A stretch of DNA of 23,825 bases from an uncultured Blautia sp. (GTDB taxonomy: Bacteria; Bacillota; Clostridia; Lachnospirales; Lachnospiraceae): the NCBI GenBank assembly GCA_937893675.1, contig CALBGI010000022.1, positions 1-23,825 of the forward strand. Reading direction: 5' to 3'. The notes beneath the pieces were generated by a model, which was given only the letters and a program-made list of their open reading frames with translations, searched no databases and was not told the DNA's origin. The translations under genes were made by a program, and so were the position numbers. Within the stretch, counting starts at the first letter, position 1. Each line of letters begins with the position of its first letter. Shown here one piece after another: positions 1 to 6,325 of the stretch.

Positions 1-54
1 CAAATTTAACAGACGGTGTTTGGCATTTTGTGGCTTTGCGTATTTTTTATCCAT
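1..54 (-). CDS. Start of an unidentified gene (5' end only, runs off the window)
   Basis: An ATG at 52-54 opens a frame of 18 codons to the window edge (MDKKYAKPQNAKHRLLNL). It follows the stop of the CD1845-type gene by 10 bases and has a purine-rich AGGATAGGG stretch just upstream as a ribosome binding site. The visible residues are basic. I do not recognise the family from so little sequence. Its position at the end of the small downstream transcription unit suggests another ICE-encoded protein. Confidence 0.5.
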   Translation of the reverse strand, partial: MDKKYAKPQNAKHRLLNL

Positions 55-64
55 AAACCCTATC

Positions 65-346
65 CTAAATCGCAAATTTCAAACTCTGCACCTTGCCCAG
101 TAACCAAATCGCAGCCAGTGGCAGACCCATGGGGCTAATCAAAAATGCCATGACTAAAAGGATCGCGCCATTCTGCGGGGAATAGGTAAGCAGCACAGCC
201 ACGCCAAGCAGAGCAATTACCGTGCTGAGCAGACCAAGCACCAGACCGGATATGTAGATCAGCCCCATGCAGATCCAGACAAAAAGCGTCAGCACCAAAA
301 TGACCGGTGCAGTTACGATCATCAGCAGGTATTTCAAAATCTTCAT
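65..346 (-). CDS. CD1845-type small ICE membrane protein
   Basis: This is a 93-aa, very hydrophobic protein starting MKILKYLLMIVTAPVI. Nearly the whole length can form three membrane-spanning segments (about residues 5-30, 32-55 and 60-85), separated by short loops. It resembles the small membrane proteins called CD1845 family in C. difficile conjugative transposons. That assignment is from memory of the family, and no biochemical role is known. The ATG at 344-346 was chosen over an upstream in-frame ATG because AAGGAGGA lies 6 bases before it. Its ATG also overlaps the TGA of the preceding 100-aa gene (ATGA), so the two are probably translationally coupled. A membrane-associated role in conjugation is an inference from context. 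Confidence 0.8.
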   Translation of the reverse strand: MKILKYLLMIVTAPVILVLTLFVWICMGLIYISGLVLGLLSTVIALLGVAVLLTYSPQNGAILLVMAFLISPMGLPLAAIWLLGKVQSLKFAI

Positions 347-645
347 CCCAATTCCTCCTTCCAGCGGTCCAGATACCGTTTGCACAGGGTATCCGCTTCT
401 TTTACATCATCTTCTGTCAGTTCCCGTCTGCCTTTGGTCAGTTCAATCTCCAGATAAGTCCGGTAATCATCGGATAAGAGATCAAACAGTTCCCTGGGAG
501 TATGGCACACCTCGCCGGTGCAATAGTGAAAGTCCTGGTCAAACTCAACCCTTACACATCCATGACGGCTGATATAAACTTCGATGGTCTCGTCTGCGGT
601 CAGGTAGTCCGCAAAAATCTCCAACACTTTTTCAAAGGTCAGCAT
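343..645 (-). CDS. Conserved ICE protein of unknown function (100 aa)
   Basis: This is a soluble, acidic 100-aa protein with no signal peptide or membrane segment. The N-terminal half looks alpha/beta (MLTFEKVLEIFADYL, then EVYISRHGCVRVEF) and the C-terminal half is charged and helical (ELTEDDVKEADTLCKRYLDRW). I do not recognise a named domain. AAAGGAGT lies 9 bases before the ATG. It is the first gene after the terminator that follows mobC, with a sigma-70-like promoter just upstream. It overlaps the following membrane-protein gene by ATGA. The pair therefore appears to form the start of a separate transcription unit. Confidence 0.75.
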   Translation of the reverse strand: MLTFEKVLEIFADYLTADETIEVYISRHGCVRVEFDQDFHYCTGEVCHTPRELFDLLSDDYRTYLEIELTKGRRELTEDDVKEADTLCKRYLDRWKEELG

Positions 646-679
646 CTGTTTTCACTCCTTTGCTACTATTCTATTTCAT

Positions 680-717
680 ATTATCCGGTATGGACAGGCA
701 AAAGACAAGGATACCGG
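680..717 (-). promoter_or_regulatory. Sigma-70-like promoter with a 7-bp inverted repeat (possible operator)
   Basis: On the minus strand, TTGTCT (703-708) is followed after exactly 17 bases by GATAAT (680-685), about 35 bases before the ATG of the 100-aa gene. The perfect inverted repeat CCGGTAT / ATACCGG (arms 711-717 and 685-691) flanks the -35 box. One arm touches the -10 box. An operator role is an inference. A part of an origin of transfer is an alternative, since mobC is adjacent. Confidence 0.55.
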
Positions 718-718
718 C

Positions 719-771
719 AAAAAGAAAAAGCGGAGGAAGGTGCGGCGAAGAAACGCCGTTCCTCCCTCCGC
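719..771 (-). terminator. Intrinsic terminator after mobC
   Basis: On the minus strand an 18-base arm (754-771) pairs with 730-747 at 15 of 18 positions, across a 6-base loop. The hairpin is followed directly by TTTTTCTTTTT (729-719). It begins 20 bases after the mobC stop codon. GC-rich stem plus U-tract is the classical Rho-independent form. Confidence 0.85.
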
Positions 772-791
772 AAATGGAGTATCTATCCCTG

Positions 792-1130
792 TTATGAAAG
801 TTTAGAAAGCTGGGTAAGGATTTCCTTCACGCCCTCCCATAACTGCTCCTGCCGCTGGGATATATCCTCCAAATCAGCGTCGTAAACCCGCCCGGTCTCA
901 TGCACTTTACGGGTCAGCTGATTTAAGTTGTTGCTGGAATATCGCATAAGGGAAACCAGTTCTTTCAGATCCGGTAAATCCAGCTGCACCACATAGCCAT
1001 CCACAGCCATCTTCCGCAGATAAGCACTCAGGTTTTCTGTCCCATATTGCTGCATCTTTTGATGGATCAGCTCCAGTTCTTCTGCGGACACCCAAAACAA
1101 AACCGGAACATCCCGCTTACGCTTTGCCAT
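792..1130 (-). CDS. mobC: MobC-type relaxosome accessory protein
   Basis: This 112-aa protein looks like MobC relaxosome proteins (bacterial mobilisation protein family). It has a basic N terminus (MAKRKRDVPVLFWVSAEE) with a ribbon-helix-helix-like segment. The family signature region follows, with LKELVSLMRYSSNNLNQLTRKV at about residues 54-75, where the SNNLNQL core is typical. MobC proteins bind near oriT and help the relaxase melt and nick DNA. The ATG at 1128-1130 is 2 bases after the stop of the DUF3848/3849 gene, so the genes are probably co-transcribed. The Shine-Dalgarno is modest (GGAGCG). No relaxase gene follows directly; a strong terminator does. The relaxase must lie outside the window, presumably to the left. 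Confidence 0.85.
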   Translation of the reverse strand: MAKRKRDVPVLFWVSAEELELIHQKMQQYGTENLSAYLRKMAVDGYVVQLDLPDLKELVSLMRYSSNNLNQLTRKVHETGRVYDADLEDISQRQEQLWEGVKEILTQLSKLS

Positions 1131-1132
1131 AG

Positions 1133-1939
1133 TTATCGCTCCGGTTCCCGTTTTTTCGGGGCGGCAGGCTTATTGGCAGGCAGTTCCTGCTTGAGCTTTT
1201 GCAGGACAGAGCCTTTTTCTTTCTCCTGAACGGCCTGTCGAGCCTGTTTTACAAACAGGTCTACAAGTCCCGGATTAACACGATCCACTACCAGATCTGC
1301 ACATTGTTGGGAAGAAGCACTATCCTCCGGCATAGGAATAGTCTTTGCCCACGCTTTGTTATCACGGGAGATCCGCCTATCTGCATCCTTATGCTGAATG
1401 GTATTGGCGAGAATAAAGTTCATTCGCTCCGGTCCAAATTCCTCCATGACCTCCTGCACCGCAGCCGAGGTATCCAGACGGTTATCTCTATAATGGGCGC
1501 TGATCGCCTGCTCAATGGCAACCTTACAGGAAAAGTTCGCCTGGTCTGACAGCCAATATGCGTCTGTTTCTCCATGCTTAGTCGCGTATGAAGCAGAATG
1601 AAGATAAACTACCATGGGATTAAGTTCTTCTGGTTCTCTGCATACCTCATTGGCTCGGCTTTCAATGCTGTCCCGGATCACATCCATATATCCGGTCTCC
1701 AGTTTTTCAAAATAGCGGTACACATCCGCCAATGGAGAGGGAGATTCCAAAAGAGCCTGCGCCTGTGTATCAGTCAGATACAATTCCTCCATCGCCATCA
1801 CAATGTCCTCACGGACGGTGTACTCATAGGTATGCCGCAAGATTTCTTCCGGGGGCTGGCTTTTCAGCCAGTCCCTGTACTTATCCTGCTCGGCAGCCAT
1901 CTTTTCATAAAGGGCCATATTCAGATCGTTGGTATTCAT
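1133..1939 (-). CDS. DUF3848/DUF3849 domain ICE protein
   Basis: This 268-aa cytosolic protein has two recognisable segments. Residues about 8-100 resemble DUF3848 (LYEKMAAEQDKYRDWL, then a run of helices ending near GYMDVIRDSIE). Residues about 105-205 resemble DUF3849 (PMVVYLHSASYATKHGE and FILANTIQHKDADRRISRDN). The tail is Lys/Pro-rich and probably disordered. Both domains are common in Clostridia ICEs and sit next to the large helicase. Their function is unknown; they may form part of the polyvalent protein system. The ATG at 1937-1939 was chosen because GAGGAGG lies just upstream, inside the last codons of the helicase. An alternative ATG 18 bases upstream lacks this. Domain names are from pattern memory. 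Confidence 0.8.
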   Translation of the reverse strand: MNTNDLNMALYEKMAAEQDKYRDWLKSQPPEEILRHTYEYTVREDIVMAMEELYLTDTQAQALLESPSPLADVYRYFEKLETGYMDVIRDSIESRANEVCREPEELNPMVVYLHSASYATKHGETDAYWLSDQANFSCKVAIEQAISAHYRDNRLDTSAAVQEVMEEFGPERMNFILANTIQHKDADRRISRDNKAWAKTIPMPEDSASSQQCADLVVDRVNPGLVDLFVKQARQAVQEKEKGSVLQKLKQELPANKPAAPKKREPER

Positions 1940-1940
1940 G

Positions 1941-3803
1941 TTATCGCACCTCCTCATGCTGTTTTGGTTTCTTGTCTGTACTGCGGGGCGGCACCGGGCG
2001 TTTCAGATGATCCAGCACCGAAGGCCGTGTGCTTTTGGCAACAGCGGACTCGGTGTGTGCCTGTCCCTTTCCGTCGATGTTGAGCAGGGTATCCAGCTCC
2101 ACCAGGCGGGCGTTTTTGCTTCTCAGTTCTTCTTCATAAAGGAATGGCTTTCCGACTTCCTCCTTTGCGGCAGCCTGCTGCTGATAGAGGTTATCCAGCT
2201 GGGCCTTTGCCGCCTCCAGACGCTGGGGCATCTGGGCAAGGGCATTGTCGATACGGGTAAGGTTTCCGCGCGGGTCTGTACCAAGGGTTGCCCGGTGGGT
2301 CATCTGGCCTTTCAGCAGGAGCATATATTCCTGTTTCCAGGAGGAAAATTCCACGGACATGGCATATCCCCGGTAGCTGCCGATCTGCACCGGATCGGAG
2401 GTTTTGACCTCCTTGCAGGCGTCCAAAAGGGCTGCACCGGCGTTCTCTTTATCGGTCAGCAGGTCGCCCCGGATCTCCATACCAGCAAAGCCGTCCTCCG
2501 GGTGCGGGTGAGCTGCCAAAACCTCCAGGTCAGATTCAAAGCCCTTGATAAAGCCCTTGTGCTTTTCAATCTCCTCCGGGAAGTATTTGAGCAGCTGGTC
2601 CTCCAAGCGGTACTGCTTGCTCTGGTGGTCGGCTTTCATCAGCTTCAGGCGGGATACCTCCACATCCAAATCCATACGCTCTTTGATACGGGGATCTCCG
2701 GCGCACAGAGCCTTGATCTCGGCAAAACTGAGGGCTGTTTCATCCACATCATCGCAGTAGCGCACCGGCGATTTAGAAGTCATGATCTGGCTGATGAATT
2801 TCTGCTTGTTCTCCACCGTCTGCCAGAGGTATGCGTCAAAGGTTCCTTCGGTCACATAGCGGTACACATGGACAAGAGGATTCTGGTTGCCCTGGCGCTC
2901 GATACGGCCCTTGCGCTGGGCGAGGTCTCCGGGCCGCCACGGGCAATCCAGATCATGAAGTGCCACCAGACGGTCCTGCACATTGGTGCCTGCGCCCATC
3001 TTGGCGGTGCTGCCCATAAGCACACGCACCTGACCGGTACGGACTTTAGAGAACAGCTCCTTTTTCCGCACTTCGGTGTTGGCTTCATGGATAAAAGCGA
3101 TCTGGTCGGCAGGCATCCCCTGGGCAATGAGTTTCTGACGAATATCGTCATATACCGTAAAGGCCGGTTCCTGCTCCGGCAGGGGCACAGCGCCTTCCAG
3201 TGCGTGAAGCAGTGGATTATCCAGCGTTTTCGCCGCCTTGCTTGCAGGAGCTTTTGCCTGCGGGGTAGAAATGTCGCAGAACACCAGCTGGGTCAGCTTG
3301 TCAGCTTCGCCATCCCGCCAGATCTGCATGATGTTGTCCACACACTGATTGACCTTTGTGCCGGGTTCGTCCGGCAGCATCTGGTTGACGATCCTCTGGT
3401 CCAGTCCCAGCTTGCGGCCATCCGAGGTGATTTTGAGCATATTGTCCTGGGACGGGTCAACGCTGCCGCTGTGGACCAGCGATGCGCGCTCCGAAAGAGC
3501 CTTGACCATTTCCTTCTGATGTCCGGTAGGCTGCGCCACGATATTGTGGTATTCCACTTCCGGGGTAGGAAGATTCAACTGGTCGGCAGTCTTGATGTCT
3601 GCCACTTCTTTAAACAGGTTCATCAGCTCCGGCAGGTTAAAGAACTTGCTGAATCTCGTTCTTGCCCGGTAGCCGGTTCCCTCCGGTGCCAGCTCCAACG
3701 CTGTGACGGTCTCCCCAAATCGGGAAGCCCAGCAGTCAAAGTGGGTCATGTTCAGTTCTTGCAGGCGTTCATACTGGAGATAACGCTGCATGGTGTAAAG
3801 CTC
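1941..3803 (-). CDS. Polyvalent methylase/helicase, 3' exon (C-terminal half of the SNF2 helicase)
   Basis: This is the 620-codon second exon of the giant helicase gene interrupted by the group II intron. After splicing it follows the 5' exon in frame, giving SNSMS|ELYTMQRYLQYERL. It holds the second RecA-like lobe: VRVLMGSTAKMGAGTN (motif V region), and the motif VI signature QRKGRIERQG near exon residue 350. A long charged, partly coiled-coil tail follows. Without this exon the protein lacks the arginine finger and cannot be an active translocase. The open frame continues upstream into the intron to about 3911, but those codons are ribozyme sequence (domains V and VI) and not a native N terminus. 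The TAA at 1941-1943 lies one base from the ATG of the DUF3848/3849 gene. Confidence 0.9.
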   Translation of the reverse strand, partial: ELYTMQRYLQYERLQELNMTHFDCWASRFGETVTALELAPEGTGYRARTRFSKFFNLPELMNLFKEVADIKTADQLNLPTPEVEYHNIVAQPTGHQKEMVKALSERASLVHSGSVDPSQDNMLKITSDGRKLGLDQRIVNQMLPDEPGTKVNQCVDNIMQIWRDGEADKLTQLVFCDISTPQAKAPASKAAKTLDNPLLHALEGAVPLPEQEPAFTVYDDIRQKLIAQGMPADQIAFIHEANTEVRKKELFSKVRTGQVRVLMGSTAKMGAGTNVQDRLVALHDLDCPWRPGDLAQRKGRIERQGNQNPLVHVYRYVTEGTFDAYLWQTVENKQKFISQIMTSKSPVRYCDDVDETALSFAEIKALCAGDPRIKERMDLDVEVSRLKLMKADHQSKQYRLEDQLLKYFPEEIEKHKGFIKGFESDLEVLAAHPHPEDGFAGMEIRGDLLTDKENAGAALLDACKEVKTSDPVQIGSYRGYAMSVEFSSWKQEYMLLLKGQMTHRATLGTDPRGNLTRIDNALAQMPQRLEAAKAQLDNLYQQQAAAKEEVGKPFLYEEELRSKNARLVELDTLLNIDGKGQAHTESAVAKSTRPSVLDHLKRPVPPRSTDKKPKQHEEVR

Positions 3804-3899
3804 ATAAGGTAGGAAACGCCACGCCATACTTCCTTTCGTCAGCGGTCTTGGCGTAACCCCCTCCAGAACCGTGCTTACACCTCTCGATGTACACGGCTC
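3804..3899 (-). ncRNA. Group II intron domains V and VI
   Basis: Domain V is the 34-base hairpin at 3866-3899. It starts GAGCCGTG, ends CACGGTTC, and has a GAGA-type tip, with the catalytic AGC triad in its first strand. Domain VI follows (about 3804-3862). It has a stem built around TTACGCC and GGCGTGGC and ends CCTACCTTAT, in which the A seven bases from the 3' end is the expected bulged branch point. Domain V begins 8 bases after the stop codon of the reverse transcriptase. Confidence 0.88.
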
Positions 3900-3907
3900 G
3901 CCATCTT

Positions 3908-5722
3908 TCATAATTTAAGTGATTTTAGCTTTGCTTCTTCATAACATTTCGGGCAGAGAGCCAATGACTTCCGCCTTTTCTGTAACATCAGTCCGTCAAA
4001 TTCATTATCAGCATTTAAATCTTTTAAGCGTTTTACATGGTGCATATACACTTTCACGGGGCTTGCTCCGCACATCTCGCATTGTCCGCTTTTTAAACGT
4101 CCTGCCAGACTATTCGGTTTTATCTGCCCTCTGTACTTCGGCATAATGTCTACAAATTCAGGTGCGATATTGTTATTACGCCTAAATCCCTCATTGTAAA
4201 ACTCACACCGCTTTATTCCACTCTTAGTTTTGTAGTCTGCACCAAAGTCACTTTTTACACTACGGTATTTCTTATACATCTTCATAACAGAAGAATTATA
4301 TTTTGCCGCCAGCGTCTTTAGGCAACTACCACGCATGATAGAATGGAATTTTCCCAGATTGCATACATTGATTGCCAATCTGTAATAGTTGTACAAACCT
4401 CTGATTTCTGAATTATACTTGCTGATGATTGCCACATCATCCAATGGCATAAGCGCCCCTCTGTGGAGCGGTTTCCAAGTCTCTTTGCCATTTTCGTCCT
4501 TTTTGATTTTAAATGCTCCGTATTCATGCAGTTTTGCAATCCATTTTTCTTTCGGCATATATAACTGCACTTTTCCATACCACACTCGTTGTAAACCTTT
4601 TTTCGTCCGCTTCGTATCCTGACTTCTTGATACTCTTATGTCGTATCCAAGATAACGCACCTTTTCAGAGGAATGGGTAACGTGAGTTTTCTCCTCCGAC
4701 ATCGTAAGATTTAACTTGTCTTTCAGAAATATCCTCACCTGTTCCTTGATATTTTCGGCGTCCTGCTTTGAGCCTGTTACCGAAATCAGAAAGTCATCAG
4801 CATAGCGGTTGTATTGAAGTCTTTTGTAGTTCTCATCCATTTCGTCTAAATGCGGCGTGGACAGCATCACTTTTCTTGCTTCTTTAAATGTGGTCAGATT
4901 TGCTTCTGTGCGCTCTGTCTCCAGATTTTCCTGCGCTTTCCGATAAGCCCAGCGTGCCTTATCATGGTCTTTGTGGACTTTACGGTTTCTTGTATCGCCT
5001 TTGTCAAAACTCTTTTTCATCTTCCCCATGAACTCATCGAGTTCATTTAGGTAAATATTTGCAAGTATCAGACTGACACCGGAGCCTTGCGGACTGCCAG
5101 AGTACGTTTCATGGTATGTCCACTGTTCCATATATCCTGCCCTTAAAAATTTCCACATCAGCGATATGAACGCTTCATCTTTTATGCGCTTTCTCAAAAG
5201 CTGTATTGTGATATGGTGGTCGAAGCTGTCAAAGCAAGCCTTAATATCTCCCTCGATTATCCACTTTGCGCCAGTAAACAGCGTTACAATTTCTTTTAGT
5301 GCTGTGTGGCAACTTCTTTTCGGTCTAAAACCATGTGAATTGTCGGAGAATGTCGGCTCATAAATTGCTTCTAATATCATATGGACGACTTCCTGCAACA
5401 GTTTATCGTCCGTTGACGTAATCCCCAACGGGCGCTTTTTATTGCTATTTTTCTTCGCAATATAGACACGCCTTGCTGGGTTCGGCTGGTATGAATGGTC
5501 TCTTAATTTCGCAATGAGTTTTTCAATGCGCTCCATGCTCATACCGTCAAGAGTGAGCCCGTCTGCCCCTGCCGTCATGCTCCCCTGAGAGGTCGCAATA
5601 TTCTGATATGCAAGCAGATAGAACTCTGGATTGTACAGGTTACGATATAATCTCTCGTACCTGTATTCTTTGTTTTTTGCTTTTTCACTTAAACTTTTCA
5701 ACACATTTTCGGGATTTCTCAT
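3908..5722 (-). CDS. ltrA: Group II intron reverse transcriptase/maturase, LtrA type
   Basis: This 604-aa protein is close in length and layout to LtrA (599 aa). It assists intron splicing as a maturase and copies the intron RNA into DNA during retrohoming. Visible parts are the N-terminal RT-0/1 region (RVYIAKKNSNKKRPLGI), RT-2/3 (HGFRPKRSCHTAL and IEGDIKACFD), RT-4 (YSGSPQGSGVSLILANIYL), the catalytic YADD box (RYADDFLISV, near residue 310), the domain X maturase helices, and a C-terminal HNH-like module (CEMCGASPVKVYMHHVKRLK, then CPKC). Two oddities: the usual SP-LLAN/SPILAN proline is Leu here, and the final His residues of the HNH module, present in LtrA after the last Cys pair, are missing. 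Initiation at 5720-5722 has only a weak, distant Shine-Dalgarno. Confidence 0.92.
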   Translation of the reverse strand: MRNPENVLKSLSEKAKNKEYRYERLYRNLYNPEFYLLAYQNIATSQGSMTAGADGLTLDGMSMERIEKLIAKLRDHSYQPNPARRVYIAKKNSNKKRPLGITSTDDKLLQEVVHMILEAIYEPTFSDNSHGFRPKRSCHTALKEIVTLFTGAKWIIEGDIKACFDSFDHHITIQLLRKRIKDEAFISLMWKFLRAGYMEQWTYHETYSGSPQGSGVSLILANIYLNELDEFMGKMKKSFDKGDTRNRKVHKDHDKARWAYRKAQENLETERTEANLTTFKEARKVMLSTPHLDEMDENYKRLQYNRYADDFLISVTGSKQDAENIKEQVRIFLKDKLNLTMSEEKTHVTHSSEKVRYLGYDIRVSRSQDTKRTKKGLQRVWYGKVQLYMPKEKWIAKLHEYGAFKIKKDENGKETWKPLHRGALMPLDDVAIISKYNSEIRGLYNYYRLAINVCNLGKFHSIMRGSCLKTLAAKYNSSVMKMYKKYRSVKSDFGADYKTKSGIKRCEFYNEGFRRNNNIAPEFVDIMPKYRGQIKPNSLAGRLKSGQCEMCGASPVKVYMHHVKRLKDLNADNEFDGLMLQKRRKSLALCPKCYEEAKLKSLKL

Positions 5723-6310
5723 AATGCCTCACGCACCTTTCCTTATTATTTGTATTGAAGAAAGACTGTCTCCCTTCGCCATGTGGGCGGCTTTCCCGCC
5801 CTCGGACTACTACGGAGACTCTGTTGCCATAGTAAATATTCAAGGTCACTTTTCGCATAGCACCTATAGCCGACAGTTCGGCATTTTACCTTAGGCAATC
5901 CCCGTTTAGAACTGTAATAACATAAGCCTGCTATGATTTCGGATGTGACGTTCGTCGTTTTCCATTATCCGATGGCTGATTTTCTCTGGGTATCGTGTGA
6001 ATACGCATGACCGACTCATATCCACCAGAGTACATGCGAGTATAACTTCCTTACGCACGGAGCAACATTTTGCCCAATCTCCGACTGTCATTCAGGCAGT
6101 TTAGCTTTCATCCTTATTCATAACTTTTCGCCACTACCACGCAAACACTTTGGAAGTTTCCGTGTTCCGTGCCCTCCGACATGCTACACTCCCCGTCAGG
6201 TTTCCCCTTTCGGATAAGTCGGGTGACGATAGGGTGCGGATTATTCCGCTTTGATACCTTGCCCTATTACTTGCTCAAGGTAAGATTATTACAGCCCCTT
6301 ACGGGCGCAC
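5723..6310 (-). ncRNA. Group II intron 5' ribozyme region (domains I to III and start of IV)
   Basis: This 588-base stretch contains no gene. It is the structured 5' half of the ribozyme. It starts GTGCGCCCGTAAGGGGC. Candidate exon-binding sites can be paired to the 5' exon. GTTGCT (6061-6066) is an exact 6-bp complement of AGCAAC in the exon (EBS2-IBS2). GCTTATG (5921-5927) pairs with CATGAGC directly at the splice site with one G-U pair (EBS1-IBS1). Near the 3' side, GTAGTAGTCCGAG and CATGGCGAAGGGAG (about 5775-5815) look like the conserved domain II/III part of LtrA-type introns. The sequence match is convincing overall, but the individual EBS1 assignment is moderate because a 6-base wobble match could arise by chance. 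Confidence 0.8.
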
Positions 6311-6325
6311 GCTCATGGAGTTGCT
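6311..6325 (-). other. Group II intron insertion target (IBS1 and IBS2) in helicase motif III
   Basis: The 5' exon ends AGCAACTCCATGAGC. CATGAGC (6311-6317) is the proposed IBS1 and AGCAAC (6320-6325) the proposed IBS2, two bases apart. These bases encode SNSMS, directly after the motif III residues ATGTPV. The target therefore lies in a strongly conserved part of the helicase gene. Confidence 0.7.

Larger units (their letters stand above)
3804..6310 (-). mobile_element. Group II intron with LtrA-like reverse transcriptase (mitochondrial-like / IIA type)
   Basis: This 2,507-base intron lies on the coding strand of the helicase gene. The 5' end is GTGCG (6310-6306), matching the group II consensus. 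The 3' end is ACCTTAT, an AY ending with a candidate branch-point A seven bases from the end. Domain V is recognisable at 3866-3899. A 604-aa intron-encoded protein fills domain IV. Removing 3804-6310 joins AGC to GAG between codons and restores the conserved helicase sequence, which fixes both boundaries. Base composition is visibly more AT-rich than the surrounding ICE, a sign of independent acquisition. The best class call is the LtrA/mitochondrial-like lineage, judged on protein similarity and the domain II-III style sequence GTAGTAGTCCGAG. Confidence 0.93.

Noticed and set aside
1929..3812. A 627-codon plus-strand open frame opposite the helicase 3' exon
   Set aside because: It is a shadow of the conserved helicase sequence. 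It has no ribosome binding site of note and no domain I recognise.
3804..3911. Extension of the helicase 3' exon frame to an ATG at 3911, giving a 656-aa protein
   Set aside because: These codons are domains V and VI of the intron. The conserved helicase sequence starts only at the 3' splice site, so this is not a native start.
5906..6091. A 61-codon minus-strand open frame within the intron 5' region
   Set aside because: It lies in ribozyme domain I, over the candidate exon-binding sites, and has no recognisable protein features.
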